DNA of 64,000 nucleotides. Source: Steroidobacter gossypii. Its GTDB lineage: Bacteria; Pseudomonadota; Gammaproteobacteria; Steroidobacterales; Steroidobacteraceae. Positions 39,944 to 49,510 of the stretch are shown piece after piece (the stretch's first letter is position 1; each line of letters opens with the position of its first letter). The position numbers were made by a program, and so were the translations under genes. The stretch spans positions 124,001 to 188,000 of the forward strand of contig NZ_JAEVLS010000008.1 of assembly GCF_016801985.1 (NCBI RefSeq). The letters run 5' to 3'. The notes below the pieces were generated by a model. That model ran no database searches. It was not told where the DNA came from and was given only the letters and a program-made list of their open reading frames with translations.

Positions 39944-41286
39944 GACAACTCGTGCAGGAATTCACCCAAGAGCTCGAGCAGCGATTGCACCTGAGCGGCG
40001 CTGGTCGCCGGGCTCACCAGCATCATGTTGTGAAACGGCGTGACCAGCACACCGCGATTGAGCAGATACAAGTGCAGGAGCCGCTCCAAAGTGGGCGATG
40101 CTGCCGACAACGATTCGCGTGCTGTCCGCGCGGGTGTCGGAGTAAAAACCAGCTCGCTGCGTGCACCGACGCTTATGACATGCCAGGGCAGGGCGCGCTC
40201 CGCGATGCGTTTCCTGAGTCCTTCGGCGAGCGTCGCCGAAAGATTCAGCATGTGCTCGTAAGCGTCATCGGTCATCACCTCCTGCAAGCATGCCACGAGT
40301 GCGGCGGTTGCTAGCGCGTTCGCCGCCAGCGTCGTGCCCATGCCGGAGTGGCCGGCGGGCTTGGTGGCGAGCAGTTGTTCCATGCGCTGCGCGAGCTCGG
40401 CAGTAAAACCATAGACCGCGGTGGGCATGCCGCCCGCAATGGCTTTGCCGGCAACCAGAAAGTCGGGCTCGAGTCCGAGCCGATGCGCATGGCCGCGTGG
40501 CCCGCTGCTGAGCGTGTGAGTTTCATCGATGGCGAGCAGCGTTCCATGGCGAGCGCAGAGCTTGCGGGCTTCGGACCAGAATCCATCCTGAGGCAGCACC
40601 ATGCCTGCATTCGTCATCACAGGCTCGGCGAGCAGGCATGCGACTTCGCCACCGGCGAGCGCCGCTTCGAGCGCCGGGAGATCGTTGAACTCGACCACGC
40701 GAGCATGCGAGGCGAAGTCGGCGACCTGGCCCACCTGTCCCGGGCGTGCGATGACACGGCCTTGCTCCAGACGGACCAGCGTGTCTTCGAGCGAGCCGTG
40801 GTAGCAACCATCGAACACCAGGATACATTTGCGCCCGGTCAGCGCTCGTGCCCATCTGAGCACGGCGCGGTTCGCGTCGGTGGCTGTCTGGGTGATTTGC
40901 CAGAAAGGCAGACCGAATCGCTCAGTCAATAGCTCACCGGCGCGTGCGGTGAGTTCCGTCGGCAGCATGCAGGTCAATCCCCGCACCGCCTGAGTGCTTA
41001 GGGCTCTGGCGACGGCCGGAGGAGAATGGCCAAACATCGCTCCGGTATCGCCGAGACAGAAATCCGCATAGCTGTGTCCGTCCACATCGACCAGCCTCGC
41101 ACCCGCTGCTTCGCGCAGCACCAGCGGCGCCGGCAGCTGCCAATCGGTCATCCAATGCATCGGCACGCCGTTGAGCCAGTGCTCGCGCAAGGCCTTGTCG
41201 CGACGTAAAGATTCCGGATGCTCATCGATGAAACGACGCCGCTCGCGCTCCAACAACGCGGCGGCGGACGAGCTGGCAGATTGCAA
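39940..41286 (-). CDS. Class III aminotransferase (PLP)
   Basis: 448 residues of the GSA-aminotransferase/omega-transaminase fold. The PLP-binding aspartate is D254 in [14 protein letters not shown] and the Schiff-base lysine K281 in [27 protein letters not shown] and [17 protein letters not shown] are further family blocks. Pyridoxal-phosphate aminotransferases of this class move amino groups between amines or omega-amino acids and keto acids. It overlaps the GS-like gene by 4 bp and is the first gene of the operon, consistent with amine or polyamine catabolism; the exact substrate cannot be read. Confidence 0.92.
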   Translation of the reverse strand: MQSASSSAAALLERERRRFIDEHPESLRRDKALREHWLNGVPMHWMTDWQLPAPLVLREAAGARLVDVDGHSYADFCLGDTGAMFGHSPPAVARALSTQAVRGLTCMLPTELTARAGELLTERFGLPFWQITQTATDANRAVLRWARALTGRKCILVFDGCYHGSLEDTLVRLEQGRVIARPGQVGQVADFASHARVVEFNDLPALEAALAGGEVACLLAEPVMTNAGMVLPQDGFWSEARKLCARHGTLLAIDETHTLSSGPRGHAHRLGLEPDFLVAGKAIAGGMPTAVYGFTAELAQRMEQLLATKPAGHSGMGTTLAANALATAALVACLQEVMTDDAYEHMLNLSATLAEGLRKRIAERALPWHVISVGARSELVFTPTPARTARESLSAASPTLERLLHLYLLNRGVLVTPFHNMMLVSPATSAAQVQSLLELLGEFLHELS

Positions 41287-41491
41287 TGTCTTCCCCTCGA
41301 AGGATCGGTGCGCCCCGGGATGGGCGAGCGCGCAGCGTGGCGATCATAGACCATCCCCGCCGCCGCATCAGATCTTCCCTGAATCGATTGCAATCCTGGT
41401 CGAGTCAGCCGTTAACCCGGACATAGCCGCGATTGTTGCCAGGGCCGGCGCGTACGCGCGGTGCGTGTCCGATCAACCAAGGCAGGAATCA

Positions 41492-43123
41492 ATGTCGATG
41501 TTCACGATCAAGACCCGGATGTACCTGAATCTGGGGGTGCTGGCTGTGGCCATGCTGGTGGTGTGCGGCGTGGCGCTCAGCGGCTTCAATGCGAGCTCGA
41601 GCCGCATGCAGCAGTTGCATGCCGAAAGTCTGATCCCCATCACGCACATCAACGAGATCTACCAGCGCTCGCTGCAGAGTCAGCAGTTCCGGCTGGAAGC
41701 CTACGTTCACAAGGACCCCGCCTTCACTCAGGCCAACTACGAGCTGGTCAAACAGAACCGCGCTCGCATCAACGACCTGACCGACGCCTTGAGCAAACAA
41801 TCGCTGAGCGCCACCGAGCGTCAGCTGCTCGAGGAAGTGAAACAGCAGCGCGCCGACCTGGTCGACTCGGGCAAGCGAGAGATCGATCTGTTGCTGGCCG
41901 GCGACTACGAGGCCGCCAGCAAGGTGCGCGTCGAGCTCATGGAGTCGGTGGTCGATCGCATGGATCAGACCACCGAACGTCTGGCGCTCGAGCGGCAGAA
42001 GGGCGCCGAGGCCATGATCGCGCAGGCCCAGCGCGAGCTGAATATCGATCGTAACTGGATGCTGGCTTGTTTCGTCGCGGCGCTAGCCGTAGCGATCTGG
42101 TTCGCCTGGCTGCTGACGAAACATATCTCCATCGGTTTGGCGCGCGCCGAGGATCTCGCCCGTCGCGTGAGCCGCGGCGAGCTCGGTGTCGATGTCACCG
42201 TTGCTGGCGATGACGAGATCGCCTCGCTATTGCGGTCGTTGAAGGACATGGATGCCAAGCTGGTCGAGACCATGACTCAGGTGCGCGAGAGCGCCGCCGA
42301 AGTTGACCGGGCTGCACGTCAGCTGTCACAAGGCAGCGATGATCTGAGCCAGCGCACGCAGGAACAGGCTGCGGCGCTGGAAGAAACTGCCGCGAGCATC
42401 GAGGAGATGACCGCGACGGTGAAACAGAATGCGGAAAACGCCAAGCATGCGAACAGCATCGCGGCGGGCACCCGCGGGCAGGCCGATCAGGGCGGCGTCG
42501 CCGTCCAACGAGCGGTCGGCGCGATGAACGAGATCACGGCGTCGAGTAAGCGCATCGTCGACATCATCAGTGTCATCGACGAGATCGCCTTCCAGACCAA
42601 CCTGCTGGCACTGAATGCGGCGGTGGAAGCTGCGCGTGCGGGCGAGCAGGGCCGCGGTTTCGCTGTCGTCGCCGGCGAAGTTCGCAATCTCGCCCAGCGC
42701 AGCGCCAGCGCGGCCCGCGAGATCAAACAGCTGATCGGCGACTCGGTGGAGAAGGTGTCGTCGGGCTCGCAGCTGGTGGGGAACTCCGGCAAGTCGCTGT
42801 CGGATATCGTGACTGGCGTGGTCAAAGTCACCGAGATCGTGGCTGAGATCGCGGCCGCGACTTCAGAGCAGTCCACCGGCATCGATCAAATCAACCACTC
42901 CATCGCCAACATGGACACGGCCACTCAACAAAACGCCGCCCTCGTCGAAGAATCCGCCGCCGCCGCGAAGTCCATGCAACAGCAGGCGCAGCGATTGCAG
43001 GAGCTGGTGTCGTTCTTCCGCTTCGGGTCGCAAGCTCGGATGAGTTATCACACCTCATCTGCTGGCTACGCCCAACCTGCGTCCGCCGCCGAACATCGCG
43101 ATTCGTTTGCTCGGGCGGCATAA
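41492..43123 (+). CDS. Methyl-accepting chemotaxis protein
   Basis: 543 residues. First membrane helix ([21 protein letters not shown]), a helical periplasmic domain opening with [20 protein letters not shown] (four-helix-bundle type), second helix at about 190-208, HAMP ([20 protein letters not shown]), methylation helices and the tip [20 protein letters not shown]. Unlike the other two MCPs it ends ...HRDSFARAA without an aromatic pentapeptide. ATG 41492 has AGGA 4-7 nt upstream; an ATG at 41498 is an alternative. It stands alone between the aminotransferase operon and the metal TonB receptor. Confidence 0.93.
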   Translation: MSMFTIKTRMYLNLGVLAVAMLVVCGVALSGFNASSSRMQQLHAESLIPITHINEIYQRSLQSQQFRLEAYVHKDPAFTQANYELVKQNRARINDLTDALSKQSLSATERQLLEEVKQQRADLVDSGKREIDLLLAGDYEAASKVRVELMESVVDRMDQTTERLALERQKGAEAMIAQAQRELNIDRNWMLACFVAALAVAIWFAWLLTKHISIGLARAEDLARRVSRGELGVDVTVAGDDEIASLLRSLKDMDAKLVETMTQVRESAAEVDRAARQLSQGSDDLSQRTQEQAAALEETAASIEEMTATVKQNAENAKHANSIAAGTRGQADQGGVAVQRAVGAMNEITASSKRIVDIISVIDEIAFQTNLLALNAAVEAARAGEQGRGFAVVAGEVRNLAQRSASAAREIKQLIGDSVEKVSSGSQLVGNSGKSLSDIVTGVVKVTEIVAEIAAATSEQSTGIDQINHSIANMDTATQQNAALVEESAAAAKSMQQQAQRLQELVSFFRFGSQARMSYHTSSAGYAQPASAAEHRDSFARAA

Positions 43124-43222
43124 GAGGAAGAGACGTTTGCTCGCAGAGGGTATTCACGGCGGCGACGGGTAGAGTCCTCCCTTCCCAGCCGCCGCGAACC
43201 ACCAACACCACAACACAAATTC

Positions 43223-45223
43223 CTAGAACTCTGCTCTGGCCCCGATGTGCCAGGACCGCCCAGCCAACGGCGCAATGTCCTTCAGCGGCGAAGCATGCTG
43301 GCGCGCGTCCTCATCCAGCAGATTCGTCCCGCGCACGAACAAAAACACACTCGCTGATCCGAACGGCACCCGATAACTCGCATCCACTTCGGCCAACGTG
43401 AAGCCATCCGTTGGCAGTTCGTTGGTCGCGAGTTTGTCTTGCTTGTCGTAGTAGAACGCTTGCGCGCCGACGTGCCAGGCGTCCTGGTCGTAGTGCAGCC
43501 CCGCGCCGAAGCGCAGGGGTGGGATCTGGGGCAGGTTCTCGCCGTTGTCGAGCTTGCCGCGAACGTAATCTGAGGCGAGTCGCAGGCCCAGATGGCGTTG
43601 GCCCTCGTCGATCAGCGGCACATTCAATTCTGCCTCGAAGCCATGAAACTTGGCCCCGCCCTGCAAATACACATACACCGGCAACTCACCAGCCACCTCG
43701 CCGGTGGGCGACGCATAGATATAGTCCGTGTAATCGTTGTAGTAAGCACTCAACGTCCAGGACACGCGCTGGCCGGTGTGGCGCAATGAAAGGTCCGCCG
43801 TGACCGACTCTTCCTGGTCCAGATCCGCGTCGCCGATTTCATAACGTTGCGCGGCGATGTGCGGGCCATCGGCGTACAGCTCCGCCGCCTGCGGATTGCG
43901 CTGAGTGCGCGTGAGGTTCAACGCCAGCGCATGGTCGTCGGCAAACTCCCACACCGTACCCGCGGACAAGCTGATCGCAGTCTCATCGAAATCGGGCAAC
44001 TCCGCCGCCACGTCAACCTTCTGTTGCTCCGCGCGGGCCCCCAGTTCGATGGTCCACTGCTCGAAGTGTTTCTCTTCGAACGCGAACACACTGAAAGTCT
44101 GTGTCTTGGAGCTCGGCACGAACGCCTCGGCGCCGAGCGCCTGAAAATCGAGGTCGACGTATTGCAGGCCCGTGGTGCCACGCCAGCCACCGCCCAGTGC
44201 ATGGTCGGCCGTGAAGCGCAACTCATAGGCATCCTGGCTAAACACAGTGCCCGGCTCGCCCGGCGCTTCAAATTCAGTGTGCGTGTAATCGTTGTACGCG
44301 CCCGTCAGGCGCAGCTTGTTGATCGCGCCGTCCAGGTCGAGCTCGGCCTTGCCGTCGACACGATCCTGTTTCATGTCGATGAAGGCTTCCTCTTCACCTG
44401 GAATGCCATAGGTCGTCTGATATCGGCTGTACGACAGGCCACCCAATCCGCGCTGCCCGATATACGAGCCGCCGACCGCGCCACCGCTCGCCTCGCTCCA
44501 CGTGTTGGGGATGTGCCCGCGCACGTTGTCGGGTTCCTCGCCTGCCTCGATGAGCTGGCGGCGTAGGGCATCGGATTGTGTGAAGCCGGAGATATCCACG
44601 TCGTGGGTCTCACGATCGAAGTAGTCGGCGTGAAAAGCGAAGTTGCCCACGCCGCCATCGAGACTGAGAGCGCCCGTCCGCTCTTCGCTCGCGGTGTCGC
44701 CTCGAACTTCGGCGGCGCCGGTCAACGCCCTGGTGGGGACTTCCGTCGGCACACGAGTACTGACGACATTGACCAGGCCGCCGGAGGCTCCACTGCCATA
44801 AAGAAGCGCCGCGGGGCCCTTGATGATTTCGATCTGCTGAGAAACGACCGTTTCCAGCGTCACCGCGTGATCCTGGCTAAGGCTGGAAACATCCAGTGCC
44901 GCCAGACCGTCCTGCAGGACCTGCACGCGGTCGCCGCTCAGGCCCCGGATCACCGGCCGGCTCGCGCTCGGACCGAAATAAGTGGAGCTGACACCCAGCT
45001 CGCTCGACAAGGTCTCACCGATGCTGGCGGCGATCTGACGACGCAGTTCGTCGCCGGCCACCACCGCGGTGGGCTGCGCCACTTCGAGCGGGTTCTCGCG
45101 CAGCGCCGTGGAAGTCACCACGACCTCTTCGGTTCTGGGTTCGTTGCGGGCTTGCTCGGCTCCGGCAGCATGACTGACTAGCATCGCAACTACGGCGATG
45201 CGTACGGAACGGGAACGACACAT
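43223..45223 (-). CDS. TonB-dependent receptor, metal (ZnuD-like) type
   Basis: 666 residues. Signal peptide (MCRSRSVRIAVVAMLVSHAAGA), TonB box TEEVVVTSTAL, plug with LSGDRVQVLQDGLAALDVSS, IIKGPAALLYGSGASGGLVN, and a barrel ending in HIGARAEF. The plug and the GPAALLYGSGASGG block resemble ZnuD/heme-zinc type receptors rather than siderophore receptors. A DUF2946 protein gene starts 93 bp upstream on the same strand, a pair common in metal-uptake loci. I chose ATG 45223; an upstream GTG/ATG at 45289 only extends the peptide with basic residues. Ligand inferred to be zinc or copper, not proven. Confidence 0.88.
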   Translation of the reverse strand: MCRSRSVRIAVVAMLVSHAAGAEQARNEPRTEEVVVTSTALRENPLEVAQPTAVVAGDELRRQIAASIGETLSSELGVSSTYFGPSASRPVIRGLSGDRVQVLQDGLAALDVSSLSQDHAVTLETVVSQQIEIIKGPAALLYGSGASGGLVNVVSTRVPTEVPTRALTGAAEVRGDTASEERTGALSLDGGVGNFAFHADYFDRETHDVDISGFTQSDALRRQLIEAGEEPDNVRGHIPNTWSEASGGAVGGSYIGQRGLGGLSYSRYQTTYGIPGEEEAFIDMKQDRVDGKAELDLDGAINKLRLTGAYNDYTHTEFEAPGEPGTVFSQDAYELRFTADHALGGGWRGTTGLQYVDLDFQALGAEAFVPSSKTQTFSVFAFEEKHFEQWTIELGARAEQQKVDVAAELPDFDETAISLSAGTVWEFADDHALALNLTRTQRNPQAAELYADGPHIAAQRYEIGDADLDQEESVTADLSLRHTGQRVSWTLSAYYNDYTDYIYASPTGEVAGELPVYVYLQGGAKFHGFEAELNVPLIDEGQRHLGLRLASDYVRGKLDNGENLPQIPPLRFGAGLHYDQDAWHVGAQAFYYDKQDKLATNELPTDGFTLAEVDASYRVPFGSASVFLFVRGTNLLDEDARQHASPLKDIAPLAGRSWHIGARAEF

Positions 45224-45315
45224 GAGAAAACATTCCTGGATGACTGCAGTGGCCTCGCGCCAGGAGCCCAGGCACGAGCGGCGCCTCACGTCGGTGAGGA
45301 AGGACGAACTGCGAG

Positions 45316-45630
45316 TTATCGAGGCGGCCCGCGCGGTTGCGCGGTAGCCTGCGGGCGGAAAGAAACAGCAGGGCCAGCGATCGTTGCTACATAACCGGCC
45401 AGTACCACGGCCGCGACGGGCGAGTAGCTTTGCTTGGGCGCATCGATCAGGCCGTCGAAGGCGGCACAGTAGCCGCAGGCCGGGCCGTGCGCGGCAAAGG
45501 TCGTGCTGACCGTAGTCTCGTGCTCATGCACGACATGGGCGACCGAATCCACGGCGAACGCCAGCAGCAGGCTGATGAGTGCGAATCGCAGCCAGGCCGG
45601 AGGATCGCGCGCCAGATGGAAAATGAACAT
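45316..45630 (-). CDS. DUF2946 family small protein (metal-locus associated)
   Basis: 104 residues. One hydrophobic N-terminal helix (FALISLLLAFAVDSVAHVVH), then a His-rich turn (HVVHEHETT) and a CGYCAAF motif, which is the CxxC signature of DUF2946, and a second hydrophobic segment (YSPVAAVVLAGYVATIAGPA). DUF2946 proteins are found next to TonB receptors or copper/zinc genes; their exact role is unknown. It is upstream of the TonB receptor on the same strand and probably the first gene of a two-gene metal operon. Confidence 0.8.
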   Translation of the reverse strand: MFIFHLARDPPAWLRFALISLLLAFAVDSVAHVVHEHETTVSTTFAAHGPACGYCAAFDGLIDAPKQSYSPVAAVVLAGYVATIAGPAVSFRPQATAQPRGPPR

Positions 45631-45733
45631 ATCGCCAGATCGAAACAGGCGGAGCGCCAGGCCCGGGCGCGCCGTCCAGGTAAGCTAATGGAGCAACACC
45701 GGTTTGCAAAGTAGCTTGATGCTCAATCCTGGC

Positions 45734-45757
45734 AAAAACCCGGGGCTCAGACCCGGG
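45734..45757 (-). terminator. Terminator-like hairpin upstream of the DUF2946 gene
   Basis: Read on the minus strand, CCCGGG-TCTGAGC-CCCGGG is followed by TTTTTG. This is a short terminator-type stem with a U-run about 105 bp before the DUF2946 start. With no minus-strand gene ending here, it could be a leader attenuator or a chance GC stem. The stem has only six base pairs. Confidence 0.35.
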
Positions 45758-45895
45758 GCACGCGCGCAACTGGCGGAGGCCGGGCGGCTTGGGCCATAAT
45801 CCGGCCATCTCCTCAGGTAGCCATCCGCTTACGTAAGTCATTTTGCCGCGAGTGTTTTTGACCGCTCTTCCCGTGTCCGCCGCTGGCTTCGCGCT

Positions 45896-46918
45896 GTGAA
45901 ACTCTCCGGCGACAACCTCGCGGCCAGCCTGTCGCGTCAGCTCGCGCCGATCTACCTGATCTCCGGCGACGAACCGCTATTGGTCAATGAAGCGGCCGAT
46001 GCCGTGCGCGCGCGGGCCCGCAGCCAGGGCTTCACCGAACGTGAGTTGAACGTGGTGGAGCGCGGCTTCGACTGGCAGGCGCTGCTGTCGAACAGCAAGG
46101 CCATGTCGCTGTTCTCCGAGCGCAAGATCATCGAGATCCGCATGACCAACCCGACGCCCGGCGAGCAGGGCGCGGACGCGATCGTCGAGCTCGCCGCCGA
46201 GCCTTCGGCCGACAACCTGGTGCTGATCATCACCGGCAAGATGGATGGCCGCGTGCAGAATTCGCGCTGGGTCAGCGCCATCGAAAAGCATGGCGTGGTG
46301 GTGCAGATCTGGCCGGTCGAGCTGGCGCGACTGCCCGCGTGGATTCGCGATCGCCTTGCCAAACAGAATCTCAAAGCCGACGCCGAAGCCGCGGCGCTGC
46401 TGGCCGAGCGAGTGGAAGGCAATCTGCTCGCCGCGCATCAGGAAGTCGAAAAGCTGGCGTTGTTGTTGCCGCCCGGCCCGGTCACGGCGGACACCATCAT
46501 CGACGCCGTGGCCGACAGCGCGCGCTTTGACGTTCTGCAGGTGGGCGATGCGGCCATGAAAGGGAATGTCACCCGCGCGCTGCGCGTGCTGGACGGTTTG
46601 CGGGGTGAAGATTTCGAGCCCCCCATCGTGCTGTGGGCGCTCAACAAAGATCTGCAGTGGATCGCACGTTGCCAGCACCTGATGCGTCGGGGCCAGAGCG
46701 CCGACAGCGCCATGAATGCTTTATATGTGTGGCGCAATCGTCAGCCGGCGATGAAACATGCCCTGTCGCGGCTCAAACCGAAAACGGTGCGCGAGCTGTT
46801 GCTCAGCGCCGAGCGCGCCGATCGCATGATCAAGGGCGTGATCCGCAGCGACCCGTGGCTGGAGTTCGAACGATTGGTGGCAGGGCTCGCCGGCGTCAGG
46901 CTCGCCAGCGCCGCCTGA
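45896..46918 (+). CDS. holA: DNA polymerase III subunit delta
   Basis: 340 residues starting at GTG. It has the bacterial HolA pattern: LAPIYLISGDEPLLVNEAAD, an EIRMTNPTPGEQGADAI segment of the AAA-like domain, VEGNLLAAHQEVEKLALL and a C-terminal helical collar domain (LNKDLQWIARCQHLMRRGQS). Delta is the clamp-loader subunit that opens the beta clamp. It begins the conserved holA-nadD-rsfS-rlmH run, 16 bp ahead of nadD, and normally follows lptE. Confidence 0.95.
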   Translation: MKLSGDNLAASLSRQLAPIYLISGDEPLLVNEAADAVRARARSQGFTERELNVVERGFDWQALLSNSKAMSLFSERKIIEIRMTNPTPGEQGADAIVELAAEPSADNLVLIITGKMDGRVQNSRWVSAIEKHGVVVQIWPVELARLPAWIRDRLAKQNLKADAEAAALLAERVEGNLLAAHQEVEKLALLLPPGPVTADTIIDAVADSARFDVLQVGDAAMKGNVTRALRVLDGLRGEDFEPPIVLWALNKDLQWIARCQHLMRRGQSADSAMNALYVWRNRQPAMKHALSRLKPKTVRELLLSAERADRMIKGVIRSDPWLEFERLVAGLAGVRLASAA

Positions 46919-46934
46919 CCATGACGAGCCTCTC

Positions 46935-47582
46935 ATGACCACGATTGGAATTTTCGGCGGCACGTTCGATCCGATTCATTTCGGACACCTGCGCACGGCC
47001 TTTGAATTGCTGCAGGCGCTGCGCTTGAATGAAATGCGCTTCATGCCCGCGGGCACGCCGCCCCATCGCGACACGACGGTGGCCGATGCCGAGCAACGCC
47101 TCGCCATGGTGAAAGCCGCCACCGAAGGACAGCCGGGCTTCACCGTCGACGATCGTGAGATCCGCCGTGAAGGGTTGTCCTATTCGGTCGACACCATGCG
47201 GACGCTGCGAGCGGACTTTCCCGACCATTCGCTGTGCCTGATCGTCGGCATGGACGCATTTTTGGGCTTGCCGAAATGGCATCAGTGGCGTGAACTGCTG
47301 GAGCTGGCGCACCTGGTCGTGGCGCATCGTCCAGGCTGGCGCGCGCCGAGCATGGGGCCGTTGGGCGAGCTGCTGGTGGATCGCGGCACGGGCCGCATCA
47401 ACGATCTGCACGAGCAACGCGCCGGTTGCATCTACATTCACGCGGTGACGCAGTTGGAGATCTCTTCCACGGAAGTGCGCAAGCTGATCGCCATGGGGCG
47501 CGATCCGCGCTATCTGATGCCCGATTCGGTCCGGGCGATCATCGAGCAGACCGGCTGTTACAAGACGCAAGCCAAGAGGTGA
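46935..47582 (+). CDS. nadD: Nicotinate-nucleotide adenylyltransferase
   Basis: 215 residues. Nucleotidyltransferase motif GIFGGTFDPIHFGHLRTAFE (first HxGH), then FMPAGTPPHRD and the second signature SSTEVRKLIAMGRD. NadD adenylates nicotinate mononucleotide in NAD synthesis. Start ATG 46935. It sits between holA and rsfS, as in most gammaproteobacteria; only 2 bp separate it from rsfS. Confidence 0.96.
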   Translation: MTTIGIFGGTFDPIHFGHLRTAFELLQALRLNEMRFMPAGTPPHRDTTVADAEQRLAMVKAATEGQPGFTVDDREIRREGLSYSVDTMRTLRADFPDHSLCLIVGMDAFLGLPKWHQWRELLELAHLVVAHRPGWRAPSMGPLGELLVDRGTGRINDLHEQRAGCIYIHAVTQLEISSTEVRKLIAMGRDPRYLMPDSVRAIIEQTGCYKTQAKR

Positions 47583-47584
47583 GC

Positions 47585-48118
47585 ATGGCCGTCAAGCGAG
47601 CGAAGACATCCCGATCCTCCGGCGCGAGCAAGAAGTCCGCGCCTGCGACCAAAGCCAAAGTGACCAAGCTGAGCAGCGCCCGCAAGAAGCTGGCGAGCAA
47701 GGGGCCGGCTCCGGCGGCCAGGAAAAAAGCCGCGCAGAGCAAGAGCGCCGCGCCCAAGACACCCAAACAGATGCCGGTCGTCAGCGTGGTCGAGAACGCG
47801 CTCGACGAAATGAAAGCGGTCAATGTCAAAGTGCTGGCGGTCAACAAGCTCACCGACATCACCGACACCATGATCATCGCCAGCGGCAACTCCGATCGTC
47901 ACGTGCGTTCCATCGCCGACCGCGTCGTGGAGCACGCCAAGAAGGCGGGCTTCCGGCCGATGGGCGTCGAAGGCGAGCGCGACGGCGAGTGGGTGCTGGT
48001 CGATCTGCAGGACGTGATCGTGCACATCATGCTGCCCAAGGTGCGTGAGTTCTATCGGCTCGAGAGTCTGTGGGACGTGAGCGCCGCGCGGCGCGAAGCG
48101 GCCGAGCAGAGCGCGTAG
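47585..48118 (+). CDS. rsfS: Ribosome silencing factor RsfS
   Basis: 177 residues. The C-terminal 115 residues are the RsfS/RsfA fold (DEMKAVNVKVLAVNKLTDIT, then DTMIIASGNSDRHVRSIAD and a DLQDVIVHIM block). RsfS binds ribosomal protein L14 and blocks 30S-50S joining in stationary phase. Before the domain there are about 60 residues of Lys/Ala/Ser low-complexity sequence (KKSAPATKAKVTKLSSARKK), longer than the usual protein. This basic extension could add rRNA affinity; that is inference. Start ATG 47585 is 2 bp after nadD. Confidence 0.93.
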   Translation: MAVKRAKTSRSSGASKKSAPATKAKVTKLSSARKKLASKGPAPAARKKAAQSKSAAPKTPKQMPVVSVVENALDEMKAVNVKVLAVNKLTDITDTMIIASGNSDRHVRSIADRVVEHAKKAGFRPMGVEGERDGEWVLVDLQDVIVHIMLPKVREFYRLESLWDVSAARREAAEQSA

Positions 48119-48140
48119 CTTGGTGGTCCGTCTCTGACTC

Positions 48141-48611
48141 ATGCGGTTGATGGTCGTCGCCGCCGGCACGCGACTGCCCGACTGGGTCAATGCCGGCTTC
48201 GAGGAATATGCCGGGCGCTTCACCAGGGACTACAAGCTCGAACTGAGAGAAATCGCGCTCGGCCAGCGCGCAGCATCCGGCTCTCCGTCGCAGGCCATCG
48301 CCAAAGAAGGCGAGAAGATGCTCGCCGCCATTCCTCAAGGGGCGTATGTCGTGGCCATGCAGGTGGGTGGCCGATCTTTGTCCAGCGAGCAGCTCGCTCA
48401 GTTTTTACAAACTCGTGCTCGCGACGGCCGCGATGTTGTCTTCTGCATCGGTGGCCCGGAAGGACTGGCTCCCGAGGTTGATGCTCGCGCTGACTTCCGT
48501 TGGTCCTTATCTGCTCTGACGCTGCCTCACGCTTTGGCACGCGTCGTGTTGGCCGAGGCTTTGTATCGTGCAGTGATGATCATCAAGGGCCATCCCTACC
48601 ACCGAGCCTGA
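48141..48611 (+). CDS. rlmH: 23S rRNA pseudouridine-1915 N3-methyltransferase RlmH
   Basis: 156 residues, the usual RlmH size. SPOUT-fold markers: MRLMVVAAGTRLPDWVNAGF at the start, VFCIGGPEGLAPEVDARADF with the SAM-binding knot, and the conserved end AEALYRAVMIIKGHPYHRA. RlmH methylates pseudouridine 1915 of 23S rRNA on assembled ribosomes. It directly follows rsfS in the conserved order. A minus-strand kinase gene starts 2 bp after it in convergent orientation. Confidence 0.97.
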   Translation: MRLMVVAAGTRLPDWVNAGFEEYAGRFTRDYKLELREIALGQRAASGSPSQAIAKEGEKMLAAIPQGAYVVAMQVGGRSLSSEQLAQFLQTRARDGRDVVFCIGGPEGLAPEVDARADFRWSLSALTLPHALARVVLAEALYRAVMIIKGHPYHRA

Positions 48612-48613
48612 TC

Positions 48614-49429
48614 TCAAACTTTCAAGCGGGCCAACTCGGCGACCGCGGACGCCACGGTGGGAAAGCGTTCGTTGGGATCTTTGGCGAGCATCCCGTCGAT
48701 CAAGCGTTGGAAGCGCGAGAGCGGCGCGGGCAGCACGGGGATGGGGTCGTTGCGGTGAGATTGAATGATGGCGATCACCGAGGGGCCTTTGAAGGGCCGT
48801 TGGCCGGTGAGCATTTCGTAGCACATGATCCCCAGGCTGTAGATGTCGCTGCGCTGATCGACGTCCGCGCCTTCGGCTTGTTCGGGGCTGATGTAATAGG
48901 GCGAGCCACGAACTTCGCCGGCGCTGGTGTGTGAGGTCCCCAGATGTTTGGCCAGCCCGAAGTCGATGAGCACGATGCGCCCATCGGGCCGCATCATAAC
49001 GTTGGCGGGCTTCAGATCGCGATGACATAGGTTAGCGGCGTGCAACGCCTGCAGGGCCGCGGCGATCTGCAGAAAAATATCCACGCTGTCTTTCGCTGTC
49101 ATCAAATTGCGAATGCGCAGCTCGAGGCTGCCGCCGGGAAAGTATTCGGTGACGATGTAACGAAAGTCCTCGCCGTGGCCCCAGTCGTAAACATCCACGA
49201 TGGCCGGATGTTTGATGCGCATCAAAAGCTCGCGCTCGCGCTCGAAGCGCGCTTCTTCGCCGGCCTCCAGGCTCGACAGCGGGCCGGTGCGTAGCACTTT
49301 GACGGCGACGTTGTGACCTAACTCCACCGACAACGCCACGTGCACCTCGGACTTGGGCGAGCGTGCAATGGTTTGTAGAAAGCGATAGCCGGGGATGATC
49401 GGAAACGGTTGACTTGGCATCGGCTGCAT
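48614..49429 (-). CDS. Ser/Thr protein kinase with degenerate glycine loop
   Basis: 271 residues, a soluble kinase domain only, no membrane helix. Catalytic lysine K44 (VAVKVLR), HRDLKPAN (136-143) and DFGLAK (156-161) are intact, and APE-like SPEQAEG and the DIYSLGIMCYEMLTG helix are present. The glycine-rich P-loop, however, reads IARSPKSEVHVAL (about 21-33) with no GxGxxG. ATP binding may be altered. It is divergent from the macro-domain gene (80 bp apart) and convergent with rlmH; the pair interrupts the usual rlmH-maf order. Start 49429 or 49420. Confidence 0.88.
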   Translation of the reverse strand: MQPMPSQPFPIIPGYRFLQTIARSPKSEVHVALSVELGHNVAVKVLRTGPLSSLEAGEEARFERERELLMRIKHPAIVDVYDWGHGEDFRYIVTEYFPGGSLELRIRNLMTAKDSVDIFLQIAAALQALHAANLCHRDLKPANVMMRPDGRIVLIDFGLAKHLGTSHTSAGEVRGSPYYISPEQAEGADVDQRSDIYSLGIMCYEMLTGQRPFKGPSVIAIIQSHRNDPIPVLPAPLSRFQRLIDGMLAKDPNERFPTVASAVAELARLKV

Positions 49430-49510
49430 CGATGTGATAATCGTCCTCAAGTTGATTCCTTTCGCAGATTCCTTGTCACACTGCCAGATGCAAACGCACA
49501 GGACGAGGTT

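Noticed and set aside
41287-41491. FliA promoter before the third MCP
   Set aside because: GTCCGATC and GCCGTTAA occur, but no TAAA at the right spacing upstream; also no convincing match before the second MCP.
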